Shown: positions 1 to 6,595, counted from the first letter of the stretch. The stretch: 9,188 nt of DNA from a bacterium (GCA_030626045.1 DAOUPS010000031.1:1-9188), one strand, 5' to 3'. The notes: generated by a model from the sequence alone, not told the origin. Translations and numbers: made by a program.

Positions 1-285
1 AGTGTGTATGAAATTGACAAATATGAAAAATATACAGGCAGGCCGAGCTTTGAACCGACGAAAGATAAAGGCGCGGTTGTTAAACAATTTATTGCCGAAA
101 ACAATATTTCACTTCAAGGGTCACTCGGTATCGGTGACACGGAATCCGACGCGAAATTTCTTGAGCTTGTTGACAGGCCCATTGCGTTTAATCCCAATCT
201 TAACTTGAAAAAAATTGCCGAGAAAAAAGGATGGGAAATCAAAGTTGAAAAGAAAGATGTTCTCTACGAGATCAAACCGGAATAA
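1..285 (+). CDS. HAD-superfamily hydrolase (HAD-IB / phosphoserine phosphatase-like), C-terminal part
   Basis: The 3' end of a gene that begins before the window; the frame is open from base 1 (Ser-Val-Tyr-Glu) to the TAA at 283-285. The segment GIGDTESDAKFLELV is HAD motif IV (GDxxxD), whose acidic residues bind the catalytic Mg2+. Upstream, the lysine in TKDKGAVV fits motif III. The tail, with PIAFNPN, a GW pair and VEKKDVLYE, is the ending usual for HAD-IB proteins of the SerB-like group. The aspartate nucleophile (motif I, DxDxT) and the cap domain lie outside the window, so the substrate cannot be judged. Such enzymes dephosphorylate small phosphometabolites in the cytoplasm. No hairpin followed by a T-run is visible after the stop. 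Family assignment is firm; the function within it is not. Confidence 0.85.
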   Translation, partial: SVYEIDKYEKYTGRPSFEPTKDKGAVVKQFIAENNISLQGSLGIGDTESDAKFLELVDRPIAFNPNLNLKKIAEKKGWEIKVEKKDVLYEIKPE

Positions 286-479
286 TTATTAAAGTAAACT
301 ATTCTATCGATCTTAAGTAATAACAGGACTGTTGCCAGATCAACTCATACTGTTCTATCTATCCTACCTACCGGCAGGCAAGCGATGAGGCAGGAAGCTG
401 GCCCTGTCGCTCGCGAGCGACAGGACTGGCCACCTCGCGAGCGACGTAACTGGTCTGGGAATAGCTCCATCAACCATTT
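286..479. other. Intergenic stretch without a recognised gene
   Basis: The first part (286-360) is AT-rich and shows no convincing gene or promoter. The part from about 362 to 450 is abruptly GC-richer and holds a repeat-like block with a perfect palindrome (listed separately). No tRNA-like cloverleaf or T-loop consensus was found. Confidence 0.6.
362..450. repeat. GC-rich repeat-like block with a 22-bp perfect palindrome
   Basis: Positions 403-424 are a perfect palindrome with half-site CCTGTCGCTCG. The outer TGGCC at 399-403 can also pair with GGCCA at 428-432, making a longer hairpin. TCGCGAGCGAC occurs twice, at 411-421 and 435-445. The left part carries ACCGGCAGGCAAGCG and GATGAGGCAGGAAGC, which read like the short dispersed intergenic repeats I associate with Parcubacteria genomes; that resemblance is from memory. 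The base composition differs clearly from both flanks. There is no T-run on either side, so a simple terminator is unlikely. It may be a dispersed palindromic element. Confidence 0.5.
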
Positions 480-599
480 GTGAACAATTTTTTTGAGTTT
501 TTTATTGAACGCTTGTTATGGCTTTGGCTGCCGATCTATGCACTCTACCGAGTTCTTAAAGATCTTATTAATGACATTGAGAACGGTGAATCAGTCTAG
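480..599 (+). CDS. Probable 39-residue membrane-associated mini-protein (hypothetical)
   Basis: An open frame runs from a GTG at 480 to the TAG at 597-599 and encodes 39 residues. An in-frame TAG at 462-464 limits it upstream, and GTG is the only plausible start. The protein opens with MNNFFEFFIERLLWLWLP, continues with IYALYRVLKDLIND, and ends acidic (ENGESV). It would be one hydrophobic or amphipathic helix (about residues 4-27) with Trp, Pro and Tyr at the membrane interface and a charged tail. No Shine-Dalgarno sequence precedes it. The composition looks like a real membrane peptide and resembles, from memory, short helices found in CPR proteins. It could instead be the tail of a decayed larger gene. 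Its stop lies in the first stem of the possible RNA fold that follows. I do not know a function. Confidence 0.4.
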   Translation: MNNFFEFFIERLLWLWLPIYALYRVLKDLINDIENGESV

Positions 600-708
600 A
601 GCCCCATATACTGCTGCAATTTCTTTTTCAGAGGCGGACAAGCATATTTTGGCTGTTCCGAGTGGCTCGGGATCGCAACGGAAGAAGGCTTTCGGATAAG
701 CTCTTAGA
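595..708 (+). ncRNA. Possible structured RNA segment or leader upstream of the VanZ-peptidase gene
   Basis: Bases 595-602 (TCTAGAGC) can pair with 700-708 (GCTCTTAGA) with one bulged T, enclosing two further hairpins. One is 655-673, with core stem CCGAG/CTCGG and a TGG loop. The other is 679-694, CGGAAG/CTTTCG with an AAGG loop. The closing strand ends three bases before the ATG at 712, so folding would bear on translation of that gene. It matches no riboswitch or RNA family I recognise. It could be a 5' leader, a dispersed repeat, or chance pairing. Confidence 0.25.
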
Positions 709-711
709 ACC

Positions 712-1950
712 ATGAAAAAAACTAATGCATTTAAAAATGTTGTTATATATTGGATTCCGGTTCTGGCATGGGCCGGGCTTATTTTTTGTTTATCGGACAT
801 ATCGGAATTAAAAACTGGCTTGAGCACTCCTTACGAGATTATTGTCCGCAAGATTACTCACATGCTTGAATTTGGAGTTCTATCCGTACTGGTAATGAGG
901 ATTGCGTACAAGAGATACGATATTTCACTCGCAATTTCTTTTTTAACGGCTTTGGTTGTAGCAATGTTGTATGCCATTAGCGACGAATTTCATCAGATAT
1001 TTGTTATCGGACGCGATGGAAATATAAAAGATATCTTTGTTGATCTTCTTGGGGCGTATATATTTTTGCATCTTGCAGTGGTGGGATACTCAAGGCACGT
1101 TACCAAAAAAACTATATCCAATATTTTAATTGCGATCGCATTTTCCATTTCTCTTGTATTTATGCTGGTTCAAGAGTCGACCAAAGCGCAAGAAATGCGG
1201 CTTCAGCAAGAAATTTCACGTACGGATAATAATTTAACAAAAGAAAAATTTGATCCAAGCCAAAGTGGCGCGCAAGCAACTATTGAAAAACAAAGAAAAG
1301 AAGAAGAAAATGCTCAAGCAGAGAAAAAGGAAACTGAAAATCTTGAAATAATGAAAAGTATAGAGAATATTGAATATCAACTTCCGTCAAGTGTTCTTGT
1401 TGATGTGCCATTTTCTCCGCAGGCGCCATTTGGAGTTTGGGATGATGTTCATGAAGAAGCGTGCGAGGAGATGAGCTTGATCATGGTCAAATATTATCTA
1501 GACGGCAATATTCTTACACCCGCCATTGCGGAAAAAGAGATCCAGGACATGAAAAAATTCCAACTAAAACAGTACGGGCATTATAAAGACAGCTCCATGG
1601 AAGAACTTGTTAAAATTGCTGAAGAATATTACGGTATACGCGATCTCAAGGTCGTTTATGATTTTGACGAACATGAAATAAAAAAACAGCTGGCGCGTAA
1701 AAAACCGATTATCGTGCCAACTGCCGGTCGGCGATTAGGAAATCCCAATTTCACACATCCCGGACCGCTTTACCATAATCTGGTGCTTATCGGCTATAAT
1801 AAAAATAATATTATTACCAATGATCCAGGAACAAGAAAAGGAAAGCAGTATCCATACTCGGTAGATATCCTTTATAGTGCTATCCATGATTTCGAAGAAA
1901 GCAAAGAAAAGATCGAACAAGGCAGGAAAGCCATGATTATACTGGAGTAA
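712..1950 (+). CDS. VanZ-like membrane domain fused to a C39-family (papain-like) peptidase domain
   Basis: A 412-residue fusion. The N-terminal part has about five membrane segments (roughly 10-27, 52-66, 71-90, 105-126, 135-153) and the VanZ-family signatures KITHMLEFGVL (47-57) and DEFHQIFVIGRDGNIKDIFVD (from 91). Residues 155-215 are charged and rich in Glu, Lys and Gln, probably a coiled-coil or extended linker. Residues 227-412 form a C39_2-like peptidase: VPFSPQAPF supplies the oxyanion-hole Gln237, EEACEEMSLIM the nucleophile Cys251, LYHNLVLIGY His355, and ITNDPG Asp371 (or Asn370). All expected active-site residues are present, so it is probably an active cysteine protease tethered to the membrane, presumably acting outside. 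VanZ proteins are known from glycopeptide (teicoplanin) resistance, but the role of most members is unknown. No ABC transporter domain is present, so it is not a classical bacteriocin-processing exporter. The ATG at 712 has no Shine-Dalgarno sequence. It may act on the surface proteins encoded downstream; that is inference. Confidence 0.85.
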   Translation: MKKTNAFKNVVIYWIPVLAWAGLIFCLSDISELKTGLSTPYEIIVRKITHMLEFGVLSVLVMRIAYKRYDISLAISFLTALVVAMLYAISDEFHQIFVIGRDGNIKDIFVDLLGAYIFLHLAVVGYSRHVTKKTISNILIAIAFSISLVFMLVQESTKAQEMRLQQEISRTDNNLTKEKFDPSQSGAQATIEKQRKEEENAQAEKKETENLEIMKSIENIEYQLPSSVLVDVPFSPQAPFGVWDDVHEEACEEMSLIMVKYYLDGNILTPAIAEKEIQDMKKFQLKQYGHYKDSSMEELVKIAEEYYGIRDLKVVYDFDEHEIKKQLARKKPIIVPTAGRRLGNPNFTHPGPLYHNLVLIGYNKNNIITNDPGTRKGKQYPYSVDILYSAIHDFEESKEKIEQGRKAMIILE

Positions 1951-1963
1951 AAGGAATATCTAT

Positions 1964-1991
1964 TTGACAGGCAAAGGCGATACAGTATAAT
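1964..1991 (+). promoter_or_regulatory. Consensus sigma70-type promoter
   Basis: A perfect TTGACA (1964-1969) and a perfect TATAAT (1986-1991) are separated by 16 bp. It starts 13 bp after the stop of the VanZ-peptidase gene and predicts a transcript start near 1998, leaving a leader of about 44 nt before the ATG at 2042. It should drive the membrane-anchored protein and, 33 nt beyond it, the Ig-repeat protein. Both boxes matching fully is rare enough to trust despite the AT-rich background. Confidence 0.8.
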
Positions 1992-2041
1992 TAGATGTAA
2001 ATAAGAGCACTGCTTTAAATAAAAGAATAAAATCAAATCAA

Positions 2042-2569
2042 ATGAAAAAAGTAATTGTAATCGTGGGGATTATAGTGATTCTCGCAGTCGCAGCTTTTTT
2101 GGTGAGCAAATATAACGGGAATTTATCAACGCAAATTGCCAAAGAAAAAGATCCTGTTAAATCCGGTCATATCAAAAAAGAAACATCTAAATATCCCCAG
2201 AGTTCAGAAGAAAGAGCCGAAAGCGCGATTGAGTCGGTAGTTAAAAGCACGCAAGAGAAAAGAGAAATTATCGGAGTAGTTAAAACAATTACCGATCCCA
2301 AAAAATATGACGTCAGATATCTTGAAATTCGAGTCAGCGTGATAAATATAGAGCAAGTAAAAAATGTTGATTTTACAAAACACTCAGCCGAGTTGCCGAT
2401 GGTTCAAGAAGTTTTTAAGGTTGCAGTTGATAACAGTACAAAACTAGTGAAAATAAAAGACAAAAGCGAGATAAAGCCGGGCTCAATGGTCAGAGTTGTA
2501 TCGGGCAGAAGTATTTATGAAATGAAAGAATTCTCTGCCATTGAGTTGGAAGTTATTTCAACGCGGTAG
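2042..2569 (+). CDS. Single-pass membrane-anchored protein of unknown function
   Basis: The 175-residue product starts with MKK and a strongly hydrophobic helix (about 4-22), which is an uncleaved anchor or signal peptide. There is no lipobox cysteine; the protein has no cysteine at all. Residues 24-73 are polar, lysine- and glutamate-rich and probably unstructured. Residues 74-173 look like a compact beta-rich domain (EIIGVVKTI, YLEIRVSVI, VFKVAVDNST, GSMVRVVSG, FSAIELEVI), possibly an OB-like or DUF5666-like barrel; this fold guess is weak. The start is preceded by an A-rich leader ending TCAA and no Shine-Dalgarno sequence. A strong promoter lies just upstream, and the Ig-repeat gene follows after 33 nt with no visible terminator, so the two are probably one operon. 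A helper or anchor for the large surface protein is conceivable but unproven. Confidence 0.75.
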   Translation: MKKVIVIVGIIVILAVAAFLVSKYNGNLSTQIAKEKDPVKSGHIKKETSKYPQSSEERAESAIESVVKSTQEKREIIGVVKTITDPKKYDVRYLEIRVSVINIEQVKNVDFTKHSAELPMVQEVFKVAVDNSTKLVKIKDKSEIKPGSMVRVVSGRSIYEMKEFSAIELEVISTR

Positions 2570-2602
2570 AATGTTCTGTCAACAAAATACATAAAAAAAC
2601 AA

Positions 2603-2704
2603 ATGGAAAATATCCATAAAGTATCGAAGGTCATTCAACATCCCCTCATTTTTTTAGGATTGTTGTTTTTATTGGTACTCATTTCTTCAAAAGCCAGTGC
2701 CGCC
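2603..2704 (+). other. Signal peptide of the Ig-repeat protein
   Basis: Residues 1-34: a basic n-region (His5, Lys6, Lys9), the hydrophobic core PLIFLGLLFLLVLISS, then KASAAEP. The A-S-A pattern (31-33) predicts signal peptidase I cleavage after Ala33 or Ala34. No lipobox cysteine is present. Confidence 0.8.
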
Positions 2705-5700
2705 GAGCCGCAAATTACTTTTACGGCTGATCCGGAGAGCGTAGTTTCAGGAGAGTCCTCAACGCTCACGTGGAACGTAACAGATGCCGTAAGCTGTACG
2801 GCTTCGGAGTCGTGGGGTGGCGATAAAGAATTTACCGGAACATTCAATACGGGATCGATCTCGGAATCTCGAGCTTACACTTTAACGTGTTTTGGATCTG
2901 AAAACGAAGAAGCTGTAAGTCAAGTTGTCATTAATTTGCTGCCGAAACTTACGTTTGAAGCAGGTACATACGTTGTTGACTACAGTACTTCCGCGAATCT
3001 TACTTGGACGTATGAAAACACAACAAGCTGCACTGCTTCCGGAGCATGGGAAGGAGAAAAAGAACTTAATGGAACATACAATACCGGGAATCTGATTTCA
3101 ACAAAAACATATCTTCTTATATGTTCAGGTGATGGCGGAACTGTTGAAAAATCGATCAAAATAGATGTGGGATCACTTATGGATGCACCGGAGTTATCAT
3201 TTCTTGCGGATGAATATTCTCTTGAATATCAAAAGTCTACAACATTGTATTGGAACGCTCAAAACGCGACAATCTGTACTGCATCGTCTGCATGGTCAGG
3301 CGGAAAACCGTTTTCAGGAAATCAAAACACCGGTAATTTGACATCTTCAAAACAATATATTTTGGAATGCGTTGGAGAAGGGGGAAGCGTTGCAAAAATT
3401 GTGAACATTACAGTCGCGCCTAAACCTACATTTCCTGTTGAGCTTACATTTACTGCCGATGAGTACAATCTTAATTACGAAGATTCAACGACGCTACATT
3501 GGGAAACGCTTCACGCGAACAGTTGCAAGGCATTCGAGGGTTGGTCAGGAGACAAGCCTGTAAGCGGAATGTTTGATACGGGAAAGTTAGTTTCCAATAA
3601 AACGTACAAACTTGAATGTGTTGGTGATGGAGGCTCTGCCAATCAAAATATTGTTATTAATGTTGGTCCAAATCCTCATCCTTCGCCAACACTGGAATTT
3701 TCCGCTGAATCAGTGATAGTTCCTTTTAATACAGGGACGACGCTGAATTGGAGCACAACTAATGCCAATATTTGTGAAGCAATAATAAGTGATTGGCCAG
3801 CAGCAGAACTGCCTCTTTCTGGGAGTTATGATACCGGCAAACTGCTTTCTGACAGCACATATCGTATATCTGCGCATGGTCTGGGGGGCGCTGTTTTCGG
3901 TTTTGTCAATGTTTTAGTTAATGACCCCCTAGAACCTCCCGCCGTGAATTTCTGGGCCGATGATTATACTATACCATATAATTCCGGAACAACACTTCGT
4001 TGGACATCAGAATTTGCTGACTGGTGCACCGGGAACGAAAACCCGGTGCAAGCCAATGGCAACTTTGATACGGGAAATCTTCTTAACAATAGAGCTTACA
4101 CGCTTGAGTGCGGAAACGCGGCCGGCTCGACCGCAAAAGCTGTTTTAATTACTGTCGATATGACTGATGACCCGCCTACTATTAATTTATGGGCAGATGA
4201 TTACGTCGTTAGTCATAATTCATCTACAACCATTCATTGGACAACCGAGAATGCTGATGCATGCGTATGGGACGACACAGGAGGAACAGAAACTGCCGGT
4301 TCAAGAAGTTCGGGAATAATATATTTATTTTCCAAAACATTCAGAATCGAGTGCATCGGACCCGGCGGTATTTCAGATGATACTATTACCATAGATGTTG
4401 ACAAGAACACAATTCCGGCAAACCTACCGGGTGTTAATATTTGGGCGGACGAAACGGAATTTTTAGGTTCGGGCTCGACGAATGTCCATTGGACATCCTC
4501 AAATAATCCGGAAAAATGCACCGCTTGGGGTGCTTGGTCCGGCAATATTGCTTTTAATGGAACAATAGCGACCGGTGAATTTCATGAAGAAAGGACTTAT
4601 GGCATTACTTGTGAAAATTCTGAAGGGGAGGCATCAGCGTCGGTAACTCTTCATATAACTAACCAACCAGATGTCAGTCTTGATTTTTGGGCTGATGAAT
4701 ATACTGTCGGCCATAATGGATATACCAATCTTAACTGGTACGTGAAAAACGCGAATGTTTGTACCGCAGGCAGCAATTGGGATGGCAATAAAGATGTTAA
4801 CATAGAGAAATTTGAACAAGTCGGTCCTTTGCCAAATTATATGAATACGTTCACACTTACTTGCAGTAATTATTCCTCAACGGAATCAAAGGCTGTTGTT
4901 GTGCTTGCCGGGGATCCCCCTCCAGTTATCAGCTTTGATGCTCCATATAGGGTTGCCTACAACAATCCGGCCTTTTTAACTTGGAAAGCGGAAAACGCGG
5001 ATTATTGCGACGTATGGTCGAATAACAGCAGTGAGCATACTTGGGTAGGGGAAAAACCGACAGTTGGCAATCAACTTTCATCAAATCTTAAAACTCAAAC
5101 AACGTTTTATATTAAGTGTTTTGGGCCAGGCGGAAATAGGGATGAACACAGGACTGTGCGGGTCGGTTCTCAGACAGGCAATCCCCCTCAAATTAGTTTA
5201 TGGGCCGATAATTATGTAGTAAGCCTTGGTGAAGAAATCAATTTTCACTGGACAACGATTGATGCAGACAAGTGTTATGGATGGGCATGGGGATGGAACG
5301 GAGAAGTATCAATAAATGGTTCCACAACTTTTGTTGCAACGAACCACATTACTTATTTTTACTTGACTTGCCATAATGATAACGGAGCAATTTGCGCATA
5401 TGCTAAAGTTTTCCCTGGAACAGATATTCTCGAAATGCCGGCTGTTAGTTTATGGGCCGATAATTACATTGTTTCCTCTGGTGGCTCAACTGTAATTCGT
5501 TGGAGCGTCGAGAATGCTACTTCATGCGAAGCTTCGGGTGATTGGAGCGGAAGCAAGTCGAATGGCGGTGGGCAAGAATCTACCGGTCCGTTAGATTCCT
5601 CGAAACAATATATTTTAGAATGCAGTAATCCCGGCGGAGCATTGCAAACAAAATTAGATATTGGAGTTGGCGGGGTTGCTCCCGACCTAGCACTTGATTT

Positions 5701-6472
5701 CTGGGCTGACGATTATGATTTATCGATGGGAGAATCAACCACGTTGAGATGGCAATCTACCGGTGCCGTATCCGATTGTTATGTTACAGGCGCGACAACT
5801 TCCGATTGGAGCGGCGGAAAAATGTCGTCAGGCAGTGCGAAAGTAAGTCCAAATGAGACAAAAATGTATGAATTGACATGCGAAGGCCCAAGAGGATTTA
5901 TTACGAAAAAAGTTAAAGTAATTGTCGCGAAGCTGCTTATATGTCCAAAGGATCCGATTATTACAAAGGACGCGAACCTTAATCTCAAAGCGTGGTATAA
6001 GCAGGACGCTGATGTGGGTTTCACGTGCGAAACTGCGGAAGGTGATATGAACGCGATCAATGTGACAGACGGTTACACCGAAGGGCTCATTCCGGGTAAA
6101 AACACGATTAAAAATATTGCAGAGTTTCTGGGTGTTAATTCAGCAACAGCGGCTTCGTTTTTTCCAACTGCCTGGAGCAGTGAAGATGATTCGATTGTTA
6201 CCTCTCTTGGCGGAGGGGTTGTGCATGGCGCTGAATATACTTTAGGAACCCCTGTTATTGTATCGGCAATATACAAAGAAGCAACGGCAAAGGCGGGAGT
6301 ATTAGTATTACCGCCTCCCGTGACCTGTTGGGAATGCACTGACAGCAAAGTTTGTGAACCGCAAGTGCATTATCCCGGGGATGGTCAATGCCCGGCAGGT
6401 TGGTTCGCTACGGAACAGCAGTGCAGAAAAGCGTGTAAAATTCCTACGAATTGGATCGAAGTGAATCCGTAA
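2603..6472 (+). CDS. Giant secreted surface protein with 13 Ig-like repeats and a six-cysteine tail
   Basis: The 1289-residue product has a Sec signal peptide (h-region about 14-29, cleavage near 33/34 at ASAA-EP). Thirteen Ig-like domains of about 73-83 residues follow (36-1109). Each has a core Trp in a beta-strand (LTW, LHW, LRW and similar) and a Cys after it. A second Cys 28-37 residues later follows in all but repeat 5. The consensus TASGxWxG..TGxLxxxxTYxLxCxGxGG recurs. Residues 1110-1236 are a different, probably Big-like region without the repeat signature, and 1242-1278 hold a six-cysteine module. No LPxTG motif or C-terminal membrane helix is seen, so attachment to the cell is unexplained. 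Long Ig arrays of this kind are typical adhesins; in CPR bacteria they may contact the host cell. The start at 2603 is the only one that yields the signal peptide; no Shine-Dalgarno sequence precedes it. Confidence 0.88.
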   Translation: MENIHKVSKVIQHPLIFLGLLFLLVLISSKASAAEPQITFTADPESVVSGESSTLTWNVTDAVSCTASESWGGDKEFTGTFNTGSISESRAYTLTCFGSENEEAVSQVVINLLPKLTFEAGTYVVDYSTSANLTWTYENTTSCTASGAWEGEKELNGTYNTGNLISTKTYLLICSGDGGTVEKSIKIDVGSLMDAPELSFLADEYSLEYQKSTTLYWNAQNATICTASSAWSGGKPFSGNQNTGNLTSSKQYILECVGEGGSVAKIVNITVAPKPTFPVELTFTADEYNLNYEDSTTLHWETLHANSCKAFEGWSGDKPVSGMFDTGKLVSNKTYKLECVGDGGSANQNIVINVGPNPHPSPTLEFSAESVIVPFNTGTTLNWSTTNANICEAIISDWPAAELPLSGSYDTGKLLSDSTYRISAHGLGGAVFGFVNVLVNDPLEPPAVNFWADDYTIPYNSGTTLRWTSEFADWCTGNENPVQANGNFDTGNLLNNRAYTLECGNAAGSTAKAVLITVDMTDDPPTINLWADDYVVSHNSSTTIHWTTENADACVWDDTGGTETAGSRSSGIIYLFSKTFRIECIGPGGISDDTITIDVDKNTIPANLPGVNIWADETEFLGSGSTNVHWTSSNNPEKCTAWGAWSGNIAFNGTIATGEFHEERTYGITCENSEGEASASVTLHITNQPDVSLDFWADEYTVGHNGYTNLNWYVKNANVCTAGSNWDGNKDVNIEKFEQVGPLPNYMNTFTLTCSNYSSTESKAVVVLAGDPPPVISFDAPYRVAYNNPAFLTWKAENADYCDVWSNNSSEHTWVGEKPTVGNQLSSNLKTQTTFYIKCFGPGGNRDEHRTVRVGSQTGNPPQISLWADNYVVSLGEEINFHWTTIDADKCYGWAWGWNGEVSINGSTTFVATNHITYFYLTCHNDNGAICAYAKVFPGTDILEMPAVSLWADNYIVSSGGSTVIRWSVENATSCEASGDWSGSKSNGGGQESTGPLDSSKQYILECSNPGGALQTKLDIGVGGVAPDLALDFWADDYDLSMGESTTLRWQSTGAVSDCYVTGATTSDWSGGKMSSGSAKVSPNETKMYELTCEGPRGFITKKVKVIVAKLLICPKDPIITKDANLNLKAWYKQDADVGFTCETAEGDMNAINVTDGYTEGLIPGKNTIKNIAEFLGVNSATAASFFPTAWSSEDDSIVTSLGGGVVHGAEYTLGTPVIVSAIYKEATAKAGVLVLPPPVTCWECTDSKVCEPQVHYPGDGQCPAGWFATEQQCRKACKIPTNWIEVNP
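2708..5929 (+). repeat. Array of 13 diverged Ig-like protein repeats
   Basis: Approximate residue borders: R1 36-112, R2 114-190, R3 196-272, R4 278-356, R5 362-440, R6 446-518, R7 524-599, R8 609-685, R9 689-768, R10 773-855, R11 862-937, R12 946-1022, R13 1027-1109. Cys pairs: 65/96, 143/174, 225/256, 308/339, 391/none, 475/503, 554/584, 639/670, 720/754, 802/839, 891/923, 975/1007, 1059/1093. Repeats 1-5 open with forms such as FTADEY or FEAGTY. Seven of repeats 6-13 open with WAD (FWADDY, LWADNY and similar); the exception is R10, with FDAPYR. DNA identity between repeats looks low, so the array is old rather than freshly amplified. Confidence 0.85.
6326..6436 (+). other. C-terminal six-cysteine module of the Ig-repeat protein
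   Basis: Cysteines 1242, 1245, 1251, 1263, 1274 and 1278 lie within 37 residues, in the order CWEC, CEP, GQCPAGWF, QQCRKAC. An even number suggests three disulfides outside the cell. The CxxC followed by CPxGW and CxxxC resembles, from memory, short tails on other secreted CPR proteins, so it may be a shared sorting or attachment element. It stands 11 residues before the end of the protein. Confidence 0.6.
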
Positions 6473-6550
6473 AGATAAAAACATAGAAAAATAAAAGAAC
6501 GAAAAAGCGGAGAAGCGGGGAAAACAGCGGAGAACGGCAAGTAAGTAAGT
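6473..6550. other. Purine-rich intergenic tract with short direct repeats
   Basis: The + strand is almost entirely A and G. AGCGGAGAA occurs at 6506-6514 and 6526-6534, with a similar AGCGGGGA between them, and the tract ends in a GTAA-type run (6540-6550). No hairpin with a T-run is present, so how transcription of the Ig-repeat gene ends is not visible. Confidence 0.5.
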
Positions 6551-6551
6551 A

Positions 6552-6580
6552 TTGACACAGATCGAGTGATTTGATACAAT
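6552..6580 (+). promoter_or_regulatory. Promoter of khpA
   Basis: TTGACA (6552-6557) and TACAAT (6575-6580) are separated by the optimal 17 bp, and a TG at 6572-6573 gives an extended -10. The predicted start is near 6587, about 70 nt upstream of khpA. Confidence 0.75.
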
Positions 6581-6595
6581 CAGGATAAATCCTGA
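6580..6595. promoter_or_regulatory. Inverted repeat over the khpA transcription start, possible operator
   Basis: The arms TCAGGAT (6580-6586) and ATCCTGA (6589-6595) are perfect inverted repeats around AA. The repeat begins at the last base of the -10 box and covers the predicted start site, a common position for a repressor site. As RNA the 2-nt loop would be too tight without fraying, which favours a DNA-binding site over a hairpin. Confidence 0.35.

Noticed and set aside
332..359. TTGCCA followed by TCTAT-like bases as a promoter for the mini-gene
   Set aside because: The -10 match is too poor to separate from background in AT-rich DNA.
493..699. Open frame on the + strand of 68 codons from a TTG
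   Set aside because: It reads as low-complexity Ser/Lys-rich protein without a recognisable domain, has a TTG start without a Shine-Dalgarno sequence, and overlaps the better mini-gene in another frame.
600..711. Possible tRNA in the GC-richer part before the VanZ gene
   Set aside because: No acceptor stem of seven pairs, no T-loop consensus and no anticodon arm could be placed.
591..827. Open frame on the - strand across the VanZ gene start
   Set aside because: It is antisense to the conserved VanZ N-terminus and shows no family signature.
2546..2572. Weak promoter (TTGGAA, TAGAAT, 15 bp apart) just before the Ig-repeat gene
   Set aside because: Poor -35 box and short spacer; the strong promoter at 1964 already explains expression of both genes.
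4234..4545. 103-codon open frame antisense to the Ig-repeat gene
   Set aside because: It overlaps repeats 7 and 8, whose + strand reading is clearly conserved; the antisense product has no recognisable features.
2708..5929. CRISPR-like or tandem DNA repeat
   Set aside because: The periodicity is at protein level only; the DNA copies are diverged and there are no short identical repeats with spacers.
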